Assembly: GCA_951640195.1 (NCBI GenBank)
Contig: OX621173.1
Coordinates: 785,780-849,779 of the forward strand
From: Porpolomopsis calyptriformis
Lineage: Eukaryota; Basidiomycota; Agaricomycetes; Agaricales; Hygrophoraceae
Length of the DNA stretch: 64,000 bases
Direction of reading: 5' to 3'
The notes under the pieces are model-generated. The model was given only the letters and a program-made list of their open reading frames with translations. It made no database searches and had not been told where the DNA came from. Position 1 is the first letter of the stretch. Each line of letters begins with the position of its first letter. This document shows positions 35,228-47,880 of the stretch, one piece after another. A program made the position numbers and the translations under genes.

Positions 35228-36023
35228 TATTCCGGAGCATACAACTCAAACTCCCATGGAACAACACTCTGCTGAGGGGCAGATTCACTAAACCATATCC
35301 TTCTCAGCCGGCACGTCGCATACACCTTCACATACGATACATGGGAGTAGACACCACCGGGTAGGGCAGTGCGCTGTACATAAACCCTATCTCGCTCGGC
35401 ATCTTCATCGTCCGCGGCGAGGGCGAGCGAGGAGAATTGGGAAAGGAGTGGGGGGAGATGGAGCGTGACGATCGACCAGGCCGTGAGGGTGTGTGGGGAG
35501 AGCGGGGGGAAGCTGAGGGGGAGGTGGAGGAGCGGGAGTGCATTCCGCTCAGCGGGTAGCTTCAGACGCGGTTGTTTCTAAAAGACGGGGTTGGAGGGCA
35601 AAAAAAAATGGATGATGTGCGAGACAAAAGTACCTGGAAGGTCGAACATCGAACCACACCCTGTCTGCCCAACTGATCGACCAGGCCAAATTCAAACGAC
35701 CACTCTCTGCCCATATTTCGTACCTGCATGTTTATCCACGGATGTTTCATCCCCAAATCAGATTCCCTTTCAGACCATGGGGGACATCGGATATAAGTCG
35801 TCGGCAAAGTAGGTGATTGGATCTGCAAAACGGTCTGGTCGAGAGAATACCCGACCGAGGGCGGTCGGATCAGCTCAGGAGACGGTGAAGAGTCGTGCAA
35901 AAGTCGGATAATGGAATCAGAGCGTAAACCTCGGTCTGTCTGAACCGAGAATATTTCGAGGGGGCCGCTCCCAGTAGACGAAAATAACGAGACCAGACTC
36001 GGTTGTGTCGATGTCAAAAACAT
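35228..36023 (-). CDS. CFAP20/DUF667-domain protein (Bug22-like)
   Basis: Two exons joined by a GT-AG intron (first exon ends CSTFQ, second starts KQPRLKLP). The product begins MFLTSTQPSLVSLFSSTG, resembles CFAP20 over its whole length, and ends FELYAPE. Matching segments include SGPLEIFS, TTYIRCP, INMQVRNMGREWSFEFGLVD, and VKVYATCRLRRIWFS (CFAP20: VQIHANCRIRRVYFS). CFAP20 is a ciliary microtubule inner protein in flagellated eukaryotes. In a fungus without cilia the role must be different, and I do not know it. Compared with CFAP20 there are Pro/Ser-rich insertions, for example around SPSPELIRPPSVG. The chosen ATG lies 3 nt downstream of the MSH6 stop codon. Confidence 0.85.
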
Positions 36024-36025
36024 AT

Positions 36026-39000
36026 CTACTTTTCTAATCGGACATAACGACAAACGGTTTCCTTCAACCTCATCAACACCTCCCTCTGCCGAACAGCGTT
36101 CTCCGCCAACCCGAATTTTCCAGTCGCCAGCCCATACAAATACGCAAAGTCAGCCTGTGCAACAAGAGGAAGCCTCGACGACGCCGATTTCTTCTTCCTG
36201 TCTTCCATCCTCTCCTTGAATTGTTGCGCAAAGTCCCGCGACACCACCTCAGCCCGCTCCACAACTTCTTGTGGCACTCCCGCCAGGTTCGCGACGTGCG
36301 TTCCAAAAGAAGACCTGGCGACGCCCTCCACCAGTTTGAATAGGAACACGAGCTTATAAACGTATACTCGGTCAGAAATGATTTTTTTCTTCTCATTCAC
36401 CAGAAGAGACGTACATCACGTTTCTCGTCGTCTACAAGCGTAGACATGTGCATATTCCTAATGTTGGGATGGTATGCAAAGTCGTCCGTGAGCGAACCGT
36501 AATGGGTGGCAAAGAATGCGAGCGACAACGTATGCGTCGCCAGCTGATGGAGAACAGCCTAAAACCCGGTCAACATTCCCAATATTCACACAAGGAGTTC
36601 GACATACCCCAGCAATCGCCATTCCATCCTGAGAAACTCGTCAGTGAGGTTTCAGGAGTCAGCAGAAAATAAACATACAAACGTCGAAGTGCCCCGTCCG
36701 AGCTCTGAATTCTCATGTTAGGTATTTTTTTCCGTTAATTAGAACATCACCCACCGTCCAACATCACAAGCGACTTTGGTGTCGCCTCACGTAAAATTTT
36801 ACAACTGCAGGGACATGTTGAGAGACGTTTTGAATAGTGCAAAAAAAAAGGTACCATTCATCAAGTTCGACTTTGAATGTACTCGAATTGGAGAACATGT
36901 TGTCGTACGCACCCATACGAGTGAGGATAGCATCAACCGGACACAATCTATGAAAGAGGAAAGGGTCAGCGCCAGCAGAAGGTGATTTGCGCCACGAACC
37001 GGGCCCTCTTCGCAGGGACGAGCATCCCCAATTGAGCCATAATCTAACAATTAATTTCAACAACAATCAAAATATATGAGCAGGGTCGGTACGTACGACA
37101 CCAACAGCAGTCATTCGCATAACCTAGGGGATGCAAACTATTATGCTGAGTTGTGGTCAAAACGGAAAATCTCACCGTCGACTTTCCACTAAACATAATA
37201 ACCGTCAGCGCTTGTAAAGCAAAAATCAAAGAGAATGTCGTGCAACTCACGCCATGTTAGGTCCTTAGTCCAGTCCAAGCACGTTTTGGAATCAAAATGC
37301 AATGACATCATAAACAAAAACCTCTCACCCGTCAGCAAAGCAATCTTCCCCATATCCCCTCCCAACTGCACATCATTTGGAATAAAATGCCCATTCCTCA
37401 GATCCAACGTCGGATGCCTCAACTCCTCAAAATCCACAAATGCCGAGTCCCCCTCGACGATTTCCGGCCTACAAGCAGGATCCCCAATCGCATTCGACGA
37501 CTTGGCCAAACTGAACAAACAATCCAGTTCCGCAAGCACCCTGATAGCCCGCAACCACACGCTCCGATCCTTGTCAAATTCCTCGAAGAGCCGGTATTTG
37601 AATTTCTTGATAGCAGTATTACGGTTTTCTCGCGCTTCTTTGAGACTTCGGATCGTCGACTGGAGAGAAGGCACCAACCAACGCGAGTTGGCCTAAGAAA
37701 AAAAAAGTTACAGCAGGAGGTAATACATATCACAAAGTCCTCACCTTGGTCGAACCGCTCTTCGTCCAATTTTTTGGGATGACCTTACAGTCCGCCTTGC
37801 TCTGTACCAGATATATCTCCTGTGTAACAGTTCAGTGCTCAACTCGTAAGTCTCATACAATACGGCCTAATGACTACGTACTTTGTTCCCTTGGGCACTG
37901 TGCCAATAACTAAGGGGACACCTACGCTGGACGTCAGTGCAATTCAACTCCCAAGAAGTGTACGACCTCACCCTAGCTTTTTCGTAAGTGTCTTCAACTC
38001 TTTCTCGAGTGTTTCCTCTAATTCTCGCATCTCGCTCACAATCGCGTCGTACTCTTCATCCATGCCCTCCCGCGGGACCAACTCGTCCGTATCTAAAAAA
38101 ACGCGTCCGAAACCGAAAGTAAGATGCAAGAGATAGGAGAGAAGGCAAACACACTCGTACCCTTTTCGGAAGGAGGATTTTCATACATCCGCTGGACGTT
38201 CTTGATGTTCGGTAGTAAGTCTGGTGCGGATCGAAGCAGTCCAAGAATCGTTTTCGACTCCAAACCCTCAGAGCTGTCAGCTAATTGGCTCAAACCAGTG
38301 CTGAGTTTCGTAAAGGACTGCCCGGGATCGTATCCTTATGAGCATAAAAGACAGCCCAAGAGCGGAAATAAACAAGACACACCGTCAGCATCTTCAGAAA
38401 GTCTTTAACCTTGCAATTCTTTCCATGAATCCGAGACACGATACGTTCGAGGTCCGGTAAACCTTTGGCGACACCATTAAAGTCGTTCTCGAAGGTTGGG
38501 TGGTTCAGCAAATCTTGTACAGCATCCAATCTGCGCAAACCACACAAAAGGGGGGATCAAGCATCTGCCATTTTAAAAGGGACAATAGCGAGATACCGTG
38601 CGTTGATATCTGAAACTTCTCTCAAAGGCATGCACAACCAGATACGGAACAGTCGTTTTCCTTGATGGAAAAGCGAGGTCAACAAAGAAAATCTTTCGCA
38701 TCAGAATATGTCAAACACACCAAAGGGTGTAATACACCGGCTGAGTAACTTCAAAAGGGAACCTTCCTCACTCCCTTCATTGTTTAAAAGAACCTGTCAA
38801 ATTCCCAATCACATCAGCCCCGAACGAATTTACTAGAAAAAATCATCACACCTCAATATGAGCCAGGGCTTGTCCATCAAGCGTCAAACCCTGGCCTCTT
38901 TGCATCGGATGGTAGACATTAAAGTTCTTCATACTCAAAATCTCCTTGTCGATGTTGAGCTGACGGAGATACCTACCCGACCGCAACAAAAAAAACATCA

Positions 39001-41875
39001 TTATTCCGTGCCGCACGAATATATATGTATGCCACGCACCAAATCATAGAGCCCAGTGCTTTGATCGCGCTCTTATGGCCAACCATCTCCCTAATCGAAC
39101 TCGGCACATTCTCATTCAACAACTCATCATCATCCATGGCTTCTTCTTCCACGGGGTAGAGCTGATTCAACTGCTCTATAGTCTGATCATATCCGAAGCC
39201 TTCCACTTCCCGCAAGCCCGTCCAAAGACAAGCAGGAGGGAGTATGATCTTGAGCAGCCGACTGGTCGAGACCGAGAGGGACCCCTACAAAAGTGTCTCC
39301 CCGTCAGCTCGCGACCATAACGAACCACCGCTAGCGCTCACTTTTGTAAACAACAACTCCTTCGGCCTCAACTGCCTCATCAGAGTTTCCAACTTGGTCC
39401 GACACACATCATCCTCGAAAGCGCTCAAGTTGAATTGTGAAGTCGAACAATCCAAGACACAAATCCCAAAGGTGTTATTCTCATCGGACCCATCTGCTTG
39501 TCTCTCTTCGCAGATAGAAATACAATGACCAGCCTGGTCATCGGTGAGTAGCTCGGCATCGATCAGCGTGCCGTTCGTGTACACCTTGTTCAATTCGCTA
39601 AAAAAGAGTCAAAGGAGGGAAGGTTGTCATTTCGTCTGCGAGAGAACCTCTTAGGCATGACATACCGTCTCACGATCTTTTCCTTTCCCTTGTCTTCGCT
39701 AACCTTCCCTTTTGATTTGGCCGCGGCGAGTCGCATCTCAGCACCAAGCGCCGTCTCTGCTTGATCAACGCGACCCACTTTGTAGCCTGGAGAGTGATCA
39801 CAGCTTTAGGGTTCAGGTCAATACCAAAAGAAAAGAAACGGACCTTTCGCAAGGAACTTTCTGTTTTTTATATATGCGCAAAACGTTAAGTATTAGATCG
39901 AACTTTCGATTGATATAGACAAGTACTTACGCTGCCCAGAAGTTGAACGACATTTCAGGAACTCCAACCTAAAACAGCCACCCGTTCAAGCAAGGAATAA
40001 TGCATCGACGATGGGAAAGGCATACCATAGACATTTTAACTCTCTGTGTAATCTTCAGGTCAAACTCTCTATGACCAATCCATGCATCCTCTTCATAGAG
40101 CTGCAGCATAATCGATTGATCACTGTCAGAATGATAATGAACGAGACAAAAGCCCACCTCCAAGAATTTTCTATCATGAACGATACTCGGTCATACTTAT
40201 GCACACTACAGAACTAAGAAAGACGTACCCTTTCTGGAAAAATAAGACCTAGAATCGTCACATTGAAACATCAATAAACAGTTTAACCAGGAAGATGCGA
40301 GAACACGCAACGGTATCATAATGGTTTTGTTTGATCTGCAAAAGGCCAGTTCGTCAGCGAATGATCCAGCACAGTAAGATGCTACTTGTCTCACCTCCCA
40401 GAACTGGATCAGAACAACCCCTCAGCGAAATCCTTGAAAACCCTCAAGCAAAAAAATCCGCACCTGTTTTTCAAAGGGTGTAAACACGTTCCAGGATTCC
40501 TCGGGTATTAGCAGTGTCCTCGGGTCATAATTAGGATCCCCAGGTCTATTCTTGTCTTTCTGAAGCAGTCGTCAGGCGCCATAGGGATACATAAGGACCA
40601 AGGTGGGCGGCACTCACATCTTCCGGGTCTTTCAAGAACGCAAACGGCCCCGAGGACTTCTTCTCGCTCTTCTTATCCTGAGCGCGCTGCTCGGCAGCCG
40701 TTAAGAAGGAAACGCCACCGGGTGCCGATACACCATCACCAGCCCCTTTGGTCGTCGTCGCTGAAGACTTTTTTGCGCTCACGGACTTTTTCGTCTTGCT
40801 GCTCTTAGGCTGATCCGCCCCGACCTCGTCGTCATCGAAATCACTGCCGAGTTCAGCAAACTCTCCGTCACGAGATCGGCGAGACGACGTGGTGAGGTGA
40901 GAAGAACGGGAGGAGGATCGTTGGCGGCGAGAGGTAGTCGACTTTAAGTCGTCAAATTCGGAGTCGGAAGGGATGATGAACTCGTCGTCGTCGCCACCGT
41001 TAGAAGACGCGTTTGATCCAGCTTTCCGACCTAAGAATGAGAGAGAGGAGAAAAGTCATTTAGCGTGCTGAAATGATGGAAGAACAGGGCTCTTTTTTTT
41101 ACACGCGGACAAAAGAAAACGTACTCGACTTGGATGGTGGCTTTCTAAATTGGGTTAGTCTTTTAGTGAACGACGCCAGACTTGTATCGGTTGCCCCTTC
41201 CATTCCTCCCTCCGAATCTTCGTCTGAATGATAGAGTTCCACTTTTGACTTCTTTGCTCGACCTAAAATATATATATATCCATGATAAGATGATAGAGAT
41301 CAGGGGACATACCTCGCGCAGGTGAAGACGTCCTATAATTCGAGCGAGTCCTGTTGGATGACACGATCCTAATATCGTCATCTGAATCGTCTATCACTAT
41401 CTTGCGCTTTCCATGAGTCTAGAAAATCGACCATATTCAGACCGTGGACAAGGATTCTTTTTCGCGCAGTGTCGAGGAAGGAAGGAATACTCACGGGTCG
41501 AACGCTGACAGACTTCCCTTCCTCCTCTTCCGCAGACAACATATCCACATCAACAGGATCACTCGTCGGCGGTGTTTCCAACGCGCTGAGACCGGCATCA
41601 TCAGACGATTTCGAGCTAAACGCGGCTGGCGAGTTGGCGACAGTGAATTTCATATTACGACTATGAGACGCGTCGTCCTCCTGTCCTTTGGGTTCCGGTG
41701 TTTTAGGTTCCTGAGGACGCGATTGTCTCGACGCGATTTCGGTTGGTGCGGTCGATTTCGGGTTAGCATTTGTCTGAGCCGTGGTCCTATTGGCGGAAGC
41801 TGTTTGGCCGAACCATGACATGAGACTTTTTTGTTTGAGGGCGTCAGCTTGGGTTTTCGACTTTTGAGGTGCCAT
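36026..41875 (-). CDS. MSH6: DNA mismatch repair protein MSH6, many small exons
   Basis: Partner of MSH2 in MutS-alpha, which binds base mismatches in the nucleus. The N-terminus has the PCNA-binding box QKSLMSWF, then a long disordered linker with acidic patches. Domain I is assembled across tiny exons: EKQ, FWE, IKQNHYDT, VLFFQKG, KFLE, LYEEDAW, giving the mismatch-binding Phe-x-Glu (FLE). Next are MVGVPEMSFNFWAAKFLAKGY and RVDQAETALG, the connector (ICVLDCSTSQF), and lever/clamp parts (RLFRIWLCMPLREV). The ATPase reads LLTGPNMAGKSTVMRMTAVGV (Walker A), then ILTRMGAYDN, LDELGRGTSTFDGMAIA and FFATHYG. The C-terminus is AGVPQEVVERAE to VRLEK. All catalytic motifs are intact once the microexons are included. 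Histidine in the usual AIAHAV is replaced (AIAGAV). Total length about 1.2 thousand residues; some exon ends are provisional. Confidence 0.93.
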
Positions 41876-43181
41876 GAGTGCGAGCGATATCAGTGGTCAT
41901 AAAAGAAAGAAAAAAAATTTGATAGAAGTACGTATGGTGTTCGCGACAGTGGCGTACACCAGACTTTGACTAGGACTGATTTGGTAACTTTTTTATGTCC
42001 CAACGGTGGAAACCTTCACTGACCGTTAATCATTCAGGACAATCTACAACAACTTATATTCGCGCCATATGCAACGCTGTACATGACAAGATCATCCTAA
42101 CCTTTTGCGTTACCCCTTCTGATGACGAGAAAGGTTGCCGCCACGAGTGTTAATCACAGGCAGACAATCTCGACAGCTAGCCCCAGCTCTGGCACGTACC
42201 GTTTCTCGATCCGACAAGAAAACTGTTCTGCTGTGGGACGCAGTCAGTGTGCACATATGAAGGCCCTTAAAACACATTCAAACCCAAGTGGTTCAATATT
42301 TGGTTATATCGCAACGGACAATTCAGTCGGACCGAAACCAAGGATATCTTTGCCTAGTAAGAGAAAGATGAAAGTCAGACAAGCTAGTAGGAAAAAGACA
42401 TTGGCGGACGTTATGGAACAAGATCTGGTGGCCAAGATGGAAGAAAACCGAGAATGGTGGTTACATGTCCTCCCGATGGGTCACTGAAACGACGGCTGTT
42501 GAGGACGAATTTGTTATCGAAGCAAGGCCGTCGCATAAACGAGATGACAGCATTGAAGATGAGGAGGATTTTACGGAGGTTGCGTTGGAATTTGCGCAAT
42601 GTGTAGATCTCGCCTTGGACAATGTGGGGGATAGGAAAGCCTTGCGTTGTCACACCCTGTGCGACCTAGGTAGGCGTGGGGTCAGAATGAGGACAAATTT
42701 GGGCTGATCCGATCTCGAGTCCGTCGGTGGTGGCTGTTCGGAAGGTGGGTTCAGGAACAATGGGTCATCGGCAATCTGGTTCTTCGACGGATTTGGGTAT
42801 TCGAATGAGAGAGACGAAAGGGAGCGGTGGTGAGTGGGTGGAGAGAACGGTGGGCGTTGGAAATGAAAGGAACGGTAAGTGAAGTCGGAAAAGTGCGAAA
42901 AGTGTTTTTAATCGCTGTGTCTACGGTAAGACAACTCAAGATGCTGTTGGTTGATCGAGGTTTACTCTATTTGGTGATCAAAAAATGCCTGACACCTATG
43001 CCATACTCCAGCGTCTTGTCGTTACAAACAAAAACGTTTCTCAAGAATGCGAGCAGAAAACCTAGAAAAACAGTGTAGAAATATGGTATGAAAAGCAAGA
43101 GTCAGAAAACGACAAACATGAGACTTTGGGGGCACTAGAAACCCCTTAACGGCGAGGCTATAAGAAGATGAGCTAGAAAAG
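41876..43181. other. Intergenic region between MSH6 and the NACHT-WD40 gene
   Basis: Holds the MSH6 promoter and the 3' flank of the NACHT-WD40 gene. It contains one WD40 relic (see 42180-42375). The remaining open frames are unsupported. Confidence 0.5.
42180..42375 (+). pseudogene. Relic of a WD40 repeat and C-terminal tail of a NACHT-WD40 paralogue
   Basis: On the plus strand one frame reads KKTVLLWDAVS, like the repeat cores of the neighbouring gene (DKTVRLWDAVS). After a frame change it continues NPSGSIFGYIATDN, matching NPSSPIFGYISRDG at the end of the 43182-47880 protein. Only about one repeat and the tail remain. The orientation is opposite to the intact gene. Confidence 0.65.
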
Positions 43182-46100
43182 CTAGAGGTAACGAAAATAG
43201 GAATCCACGCCTGTAAAATCAAGGATGATGACACGACCATCCTTCGTGCCAAAAACACCACGAGCTCTGTTTGCAGCCAAACTCAAAGGTCTGAGAGAAA
43301 CAGGAACCCAACAAATACGCCGGTTCCGAGTAAGGGAGTGCACCCAGCCGTCCCGTGAGATATAACCAAATATTGGACTAGAAGGGTTTGGGTCGTTGGT
43401 AGATAACGATTTCCCGGAGAAGCTACAAGATTCCGCGATTGATTTAACATTGACGTAATGTTCTTCGAGGGTCTTCAGATGGGCACCATTGATTGCGTCC
43501 CACAGCTGAACAGTGTTGTCGGTGGATCCAGAAACGATACACGTGCCATCGGGGGAAAATGCGACAGATGTTACCGAAAGGGAATGTCCCTTGAAAGTGT
43601 TTAGATGTGCACCGCTGACTGCATCCCACAACCGAACGGTTTGGTCGCGGGATCCTGAAACGATACGCATGCCATCGGGGGAAAATGCGACCGATTCTAC
43701 CGAATCAGAATGTCCCTTTAAAGTGTTCAGATGTGCACCGCTGACTGCGTCCCACAACCAAACAGTAGTATTGGAGCATCCAGAAAGGATACGCGTGCCA
43801 TTGGGGGAAAATGAAACCGAATATATTGGGCTGGGATGTCCCTTGAAAGTTTTCAAAAGGGCACCTCTGGCTGCGTCCCACAGGCGAACCGTATTGTCAG
43901 AGGATCCAGAAACGACACGCGTGCCATCGGGGGAAAATGTGACCGAATATACAGTATCAGAATGTCCTTTGAAAGTGAGCAGATGTGCACCGCTTCGTGC
44001 GTCCCACAGCCGAACAGTATAGTCAGCGGATCCAGAAACGATACGCGAGCCATCGAGGGATAATTCGAGCGAATATACTGAACCAGAATGTCCCTTGAAA
44101 GCGTTCAGATGTACACCACTGAGTGCATCCCACGGCCGAAAAGTATTGTTGGAGAATCCAGAAAGGATACGCGTACCGTGAGTGGAAAATGCGAGCGAAT
44201 GTATCCAGCCGGGTTTTCCCTTGAAATTTTTCAAATGTGCACGTGTACAGTTGACTGCGTCCCATAGCCGAACAGTTCCGTCGTGAGATCCAGAAACGAC
44301 ACGCGTGCCATCGGGGGAAAATGTGACCGAAGAAACCGTCCTAGAATGTCCCTTGAAAGTGTTCAAGTGTGCACCGCTGACTGCATCCCACAGCCAAATA
44401 GTTTTGTCGTAGGATCCAGAAACGACACGCGTGCCATCGGGGGAAAATGCAACCGAATTTACCGAATCGGAATGTCCCTTGAAAGTTTTCAGATGAGCAC
44501 CGCTGACTGCGTCCCACAGCCGAACAGTTGTGTCGTCAGATCCAGAAACGATACGTGTGCCATGAGGGGAAAATGCGACAGATGTCACACGGTTGGAATG
44601 TCCATTGAAAGTATTCAGATGTGCACCGCTGACTGCATTCCACAATCGAACAGTTTTGTCGGAGGATCCAGAAACAACACGCGTGTCGTCGGGAGAAAAT
44701 ACGACAGAATTTACCGAATGGGAATGTCCCTTGAAAGTGTTCAGATGTGCGCCGCTCACTGCGTCCCATAGCCGAACAGTTGTGTCGTCAGATCCAGAAA
44801 CGATACGTATGCCATGAGGGGAAAATGCGACCGATGTTACTGAATCCGAATGTCCTATGAAAGTGTTCAGATGTTCACCGCTGACTGCGTCCCACACCTG
44901 GAGAGTATCGTCGTCGGAACCAGAAACGATACGTGTGCAATCGGGCGACAACGCGACCGAATATACCGAACTAGGAGATTCCTTGAAAGTGTTCAGATGT
45001 GCACCGCTGATTGCGTCCCACAGACGAACAGTTGTGTCGTCAGAGCCAGAAACGATACGCGTGCAGTCGCGCGAACATGCAACCGACAGTACCCAACCGG
45101 AATGTCCTTCTATCGTCCGTATGCATGAATTCCATCTATCATCCAGTCCATTGTACACTCTTATTGGAATGTCCAACTCGGGCCTAAACATCTTCTTGAT
45201 TAAGGCTTCTTCAGGCGTGAACAGTAACACAGAGTGGTATATTTGAAGCGAACAAGTGCTGATGGCCGGGAAAAATTCAAGGGTAAACCGCTCGCAGTCA
45301 CGAAGTAAATTCTTCATATCAGTCACATCTTTGCTTGTTTTCTGTGGAACTCGGTCAGTTTGACGCATTGATGAGGGGGAAAAACGAACAGCAATGGCTT
45401 GTTGAACGGCATTCAACGCAAGCAAGCCATTTCGAAGGTCTCCCATGAGACTTAGCGCTTCGATCCAATATAGCAGATATTTCGAACAAAATCCTTTCAG
45501 CAGTTCAACGAGACTGTCAGACAACATTGCATTTGACAAGTGCCAAGCCCAGTGACGACATGCATACTGCAGTTCCGGCGGAATGCATGTCATGATTCGG
45601 ACCGGAAGGTTGTCGACTTCGTTATTGAGCATCGATGGGTTTCTTATCCGACACATATCTCGCTTCAGCCCTTTCATAACATCTAGACAGGCATGCGCAA
45701 GTAGAGTATGCTGGATTTCGGGGTTAACAACGAATTTCGGATTCCGACATCGGGCTGGGCTAGCTATGAAGTCGAAGAAGGAAGGATGAAGAGTTCGAAC
45801 CACTTGGCTATTATCATCTGGCACCATGATTATCGAGTGAAGATGACGGAGTGTTTCTTGAACCGTTCCGGGTTGCACACCTAGTAATCGTTCGATAACA
45901 AGTGAAGAGAGCGGATCTCGAAGAAAAACAATAGTCCCTAGAATCCTTTTCAGCCGACCAGAAAGACGAGGGGATATCGTGGGCAAAGCATCGTTCAACA
46001 CCTGACTGTATAACTGATCAAGGCGACAATCCAGTGACAAACGTTCGGTCCCAGGAGTTGCATTAGATAGAAGGCGCGTGAGCTGACCTTTGGGGTCAGA

Positions 46101-47880
46101 ATAACAGTTATCTTCAATGAACAGGACTGAGGTGAATGCGTAGATGAAAAGCCCAGAGGACAACAGTGCCAGGGAATGGATATCTGCTTCGGAAGGCCAA
46201 TCGTCATTGATACAATAGAACTTTCTCGTCGAAGCGAGTTTTGATGAAAGGTAACGTTTGATATCGCTCTGCACGACCCCGAGTTCAACTTCATGTAAAA
46301 CGTATCGCTGAGTGACGGGATTCAAGTTGCTTGATTGAAAGATCGTAGTAATGCGACTTTCCGGCCGACTGGTGACCAAAAACTTCAATGGGAAGAGTTC
46401 ATCGATATGAAGAGCGAGTGACGATAAGATGGCCGAGGTTGTTCCAGTCTCCTTGCACTCGTCAAGTGCATCCATGACAACAAGGCATGGAGAAAAAGAG
46501 GTTCCAAGTATACGAAGAGGTTTCACGATAAGTTCTTCAAGTTGATGTGAAGGGTTGGCATTAACGATATCGGGTGTTGAATTTATAACACGAGTAACCT
46601 CAGCTCTGAATGAATCACTGAAGTTTCCGAGTTGGTAGGCAATGGTAGTGAAGATTAAACGAGGATTGCTGCATTCCGTGTCATCGCGCGAGCAAAAGAA
46701 GCTTGCACCAAGAATGCCATGTTCTTTGCAAGCCTCAGCAACAGTATTAGCAATCGTCGTTTTCCCAGTTCCGGCTGATCCATTGATCCAAAATATACAG
46801 TTATTCGCCGCAGGTGCTTCGGGCATTGGCGATTTTCCCTTCACTTTGTGACCGACTTGACTTGAGGAGTTGTCGAAATTGATCCAGCGAACGATCTGAT
46901 CGAGGATGTCCACCCTCGTGCCTTCCAAACACCGAGCTCGATCTTTAGAGTTGAATGCGGCAAAGGTGGCGTATGGTGGCCGCCCATCTAAAACATCTAA
47001 GCCATTTCATCATCTATCAACAAATCAGTCCTCACCTTTCACGTCCAATCTAGTCATTATATTCTGGATGGTATTAAGTAGGCAACTCGTAACAATTAGT
47101 GGACCATCAACACAAACCTGATGTCCAATTGTCGTGTTTTGATCAAGTTTCCTGATATCCTCTCGGATCCTGGTGGCATGTCCCTGGGAGTGCGTGAGTG
47201 TTAAACCCATTGAGGCAGTGCAAACTTAACACACGTCAAGTGCGAATTCGATGGCGAGGGTAGTCTCTATCTACACCAATCATGCCGCACCAATCCATAT
47301 TAGACAATGGTGGAAGCCAGCAAGCAAGTAGCCATACCGTAAAGCTTTCGATAGACCATGAGATTGTCTGGATATGATTGCTGATAGATTGTGCATCTTT
47401 AGCATGGACAATTAAACGCTTCATGAGATTGCGGGAGGCCATCTTTTGTAATTGTTCCAGCGCCGTGTTTGATGTGCTATAGAAACTAGATGAGACTCAT
47501 GCAGTTTGATTTGAAGACGACTCACCTAAAGAGACGATCTATGCGATCAATCGCCCCCGAAAATGTCCCTCCATTCCGAGAGTTTTCAAGTACTCGATTA
47601 AGACCCTCGATCTGCTCGGAGAGTTTCTCGATATCCTCTGCGTTTTGAGATGTGGTCTGCATCACTCGTCAGAAGACATCAACACAGAAAATTTGTGATC
47701 TACCTTGATAACATCCAACACGAATAACAGACCACCTATACCCGTCTGGAGTCTAGGCAATCCAGTGCCGGTAGCCTGTTCGACTATTCGAAGAGTTGTT
47801 TGCAGGCCGCTAACAGCGGTAGAACATCCCTCCTTCAACCTTGCTTTGTTATCCGACTTTGATTTAATAGGGTGGAACAT
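43182..47880 (-). CDS. NACHT-WD40 NLR (HET-E/HNWD-like) with 13 near-identical WD40 repeats
   Basis: Putative fungal non-self recognition receptor. Proposed 5' exons: 47880-47704, 47656-47526 and 47485-47338, then smaller exons, among them about 28 nt reading NIMTRLDVK, leading into the main exon ending at 43182. The N-terminal part is helical (IEKLSEQIEGLNRVLENS). The lead-in YATFAAFNSKDRARCLEGTR, usual in this family, precedes the NACHT. P-loop GSAGTGKTT, Walker B CLVVMDALDEC and sensor FLVTSRPE are visible. After a helical linker there are 13 WD40 repeats of about 42 residues (45.1-43.45 kb) with core TVRLWDAVSGAHLNTFKGHS. The repeats are so alike in DNA that unequal exchange or conversion between them is likely. 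A non-repeat tail (NPSSPIFGYISRDG to YFRYL) closes the protein. Confidence 0.92.

Noticed and set aside
43513..44022. Plus-strand open frames across the WD40 repeats (for example 169 codons)
   Set aside because: Antisense shadows of the 126-bp repeats; the same antisense peptide recurs because the repeat does.
43450..45125. Regular direct repeats that might be taken for a CRISPR array
   Set aside because: The period is about 126 bp, fully coding, and encodes WD40 blades.
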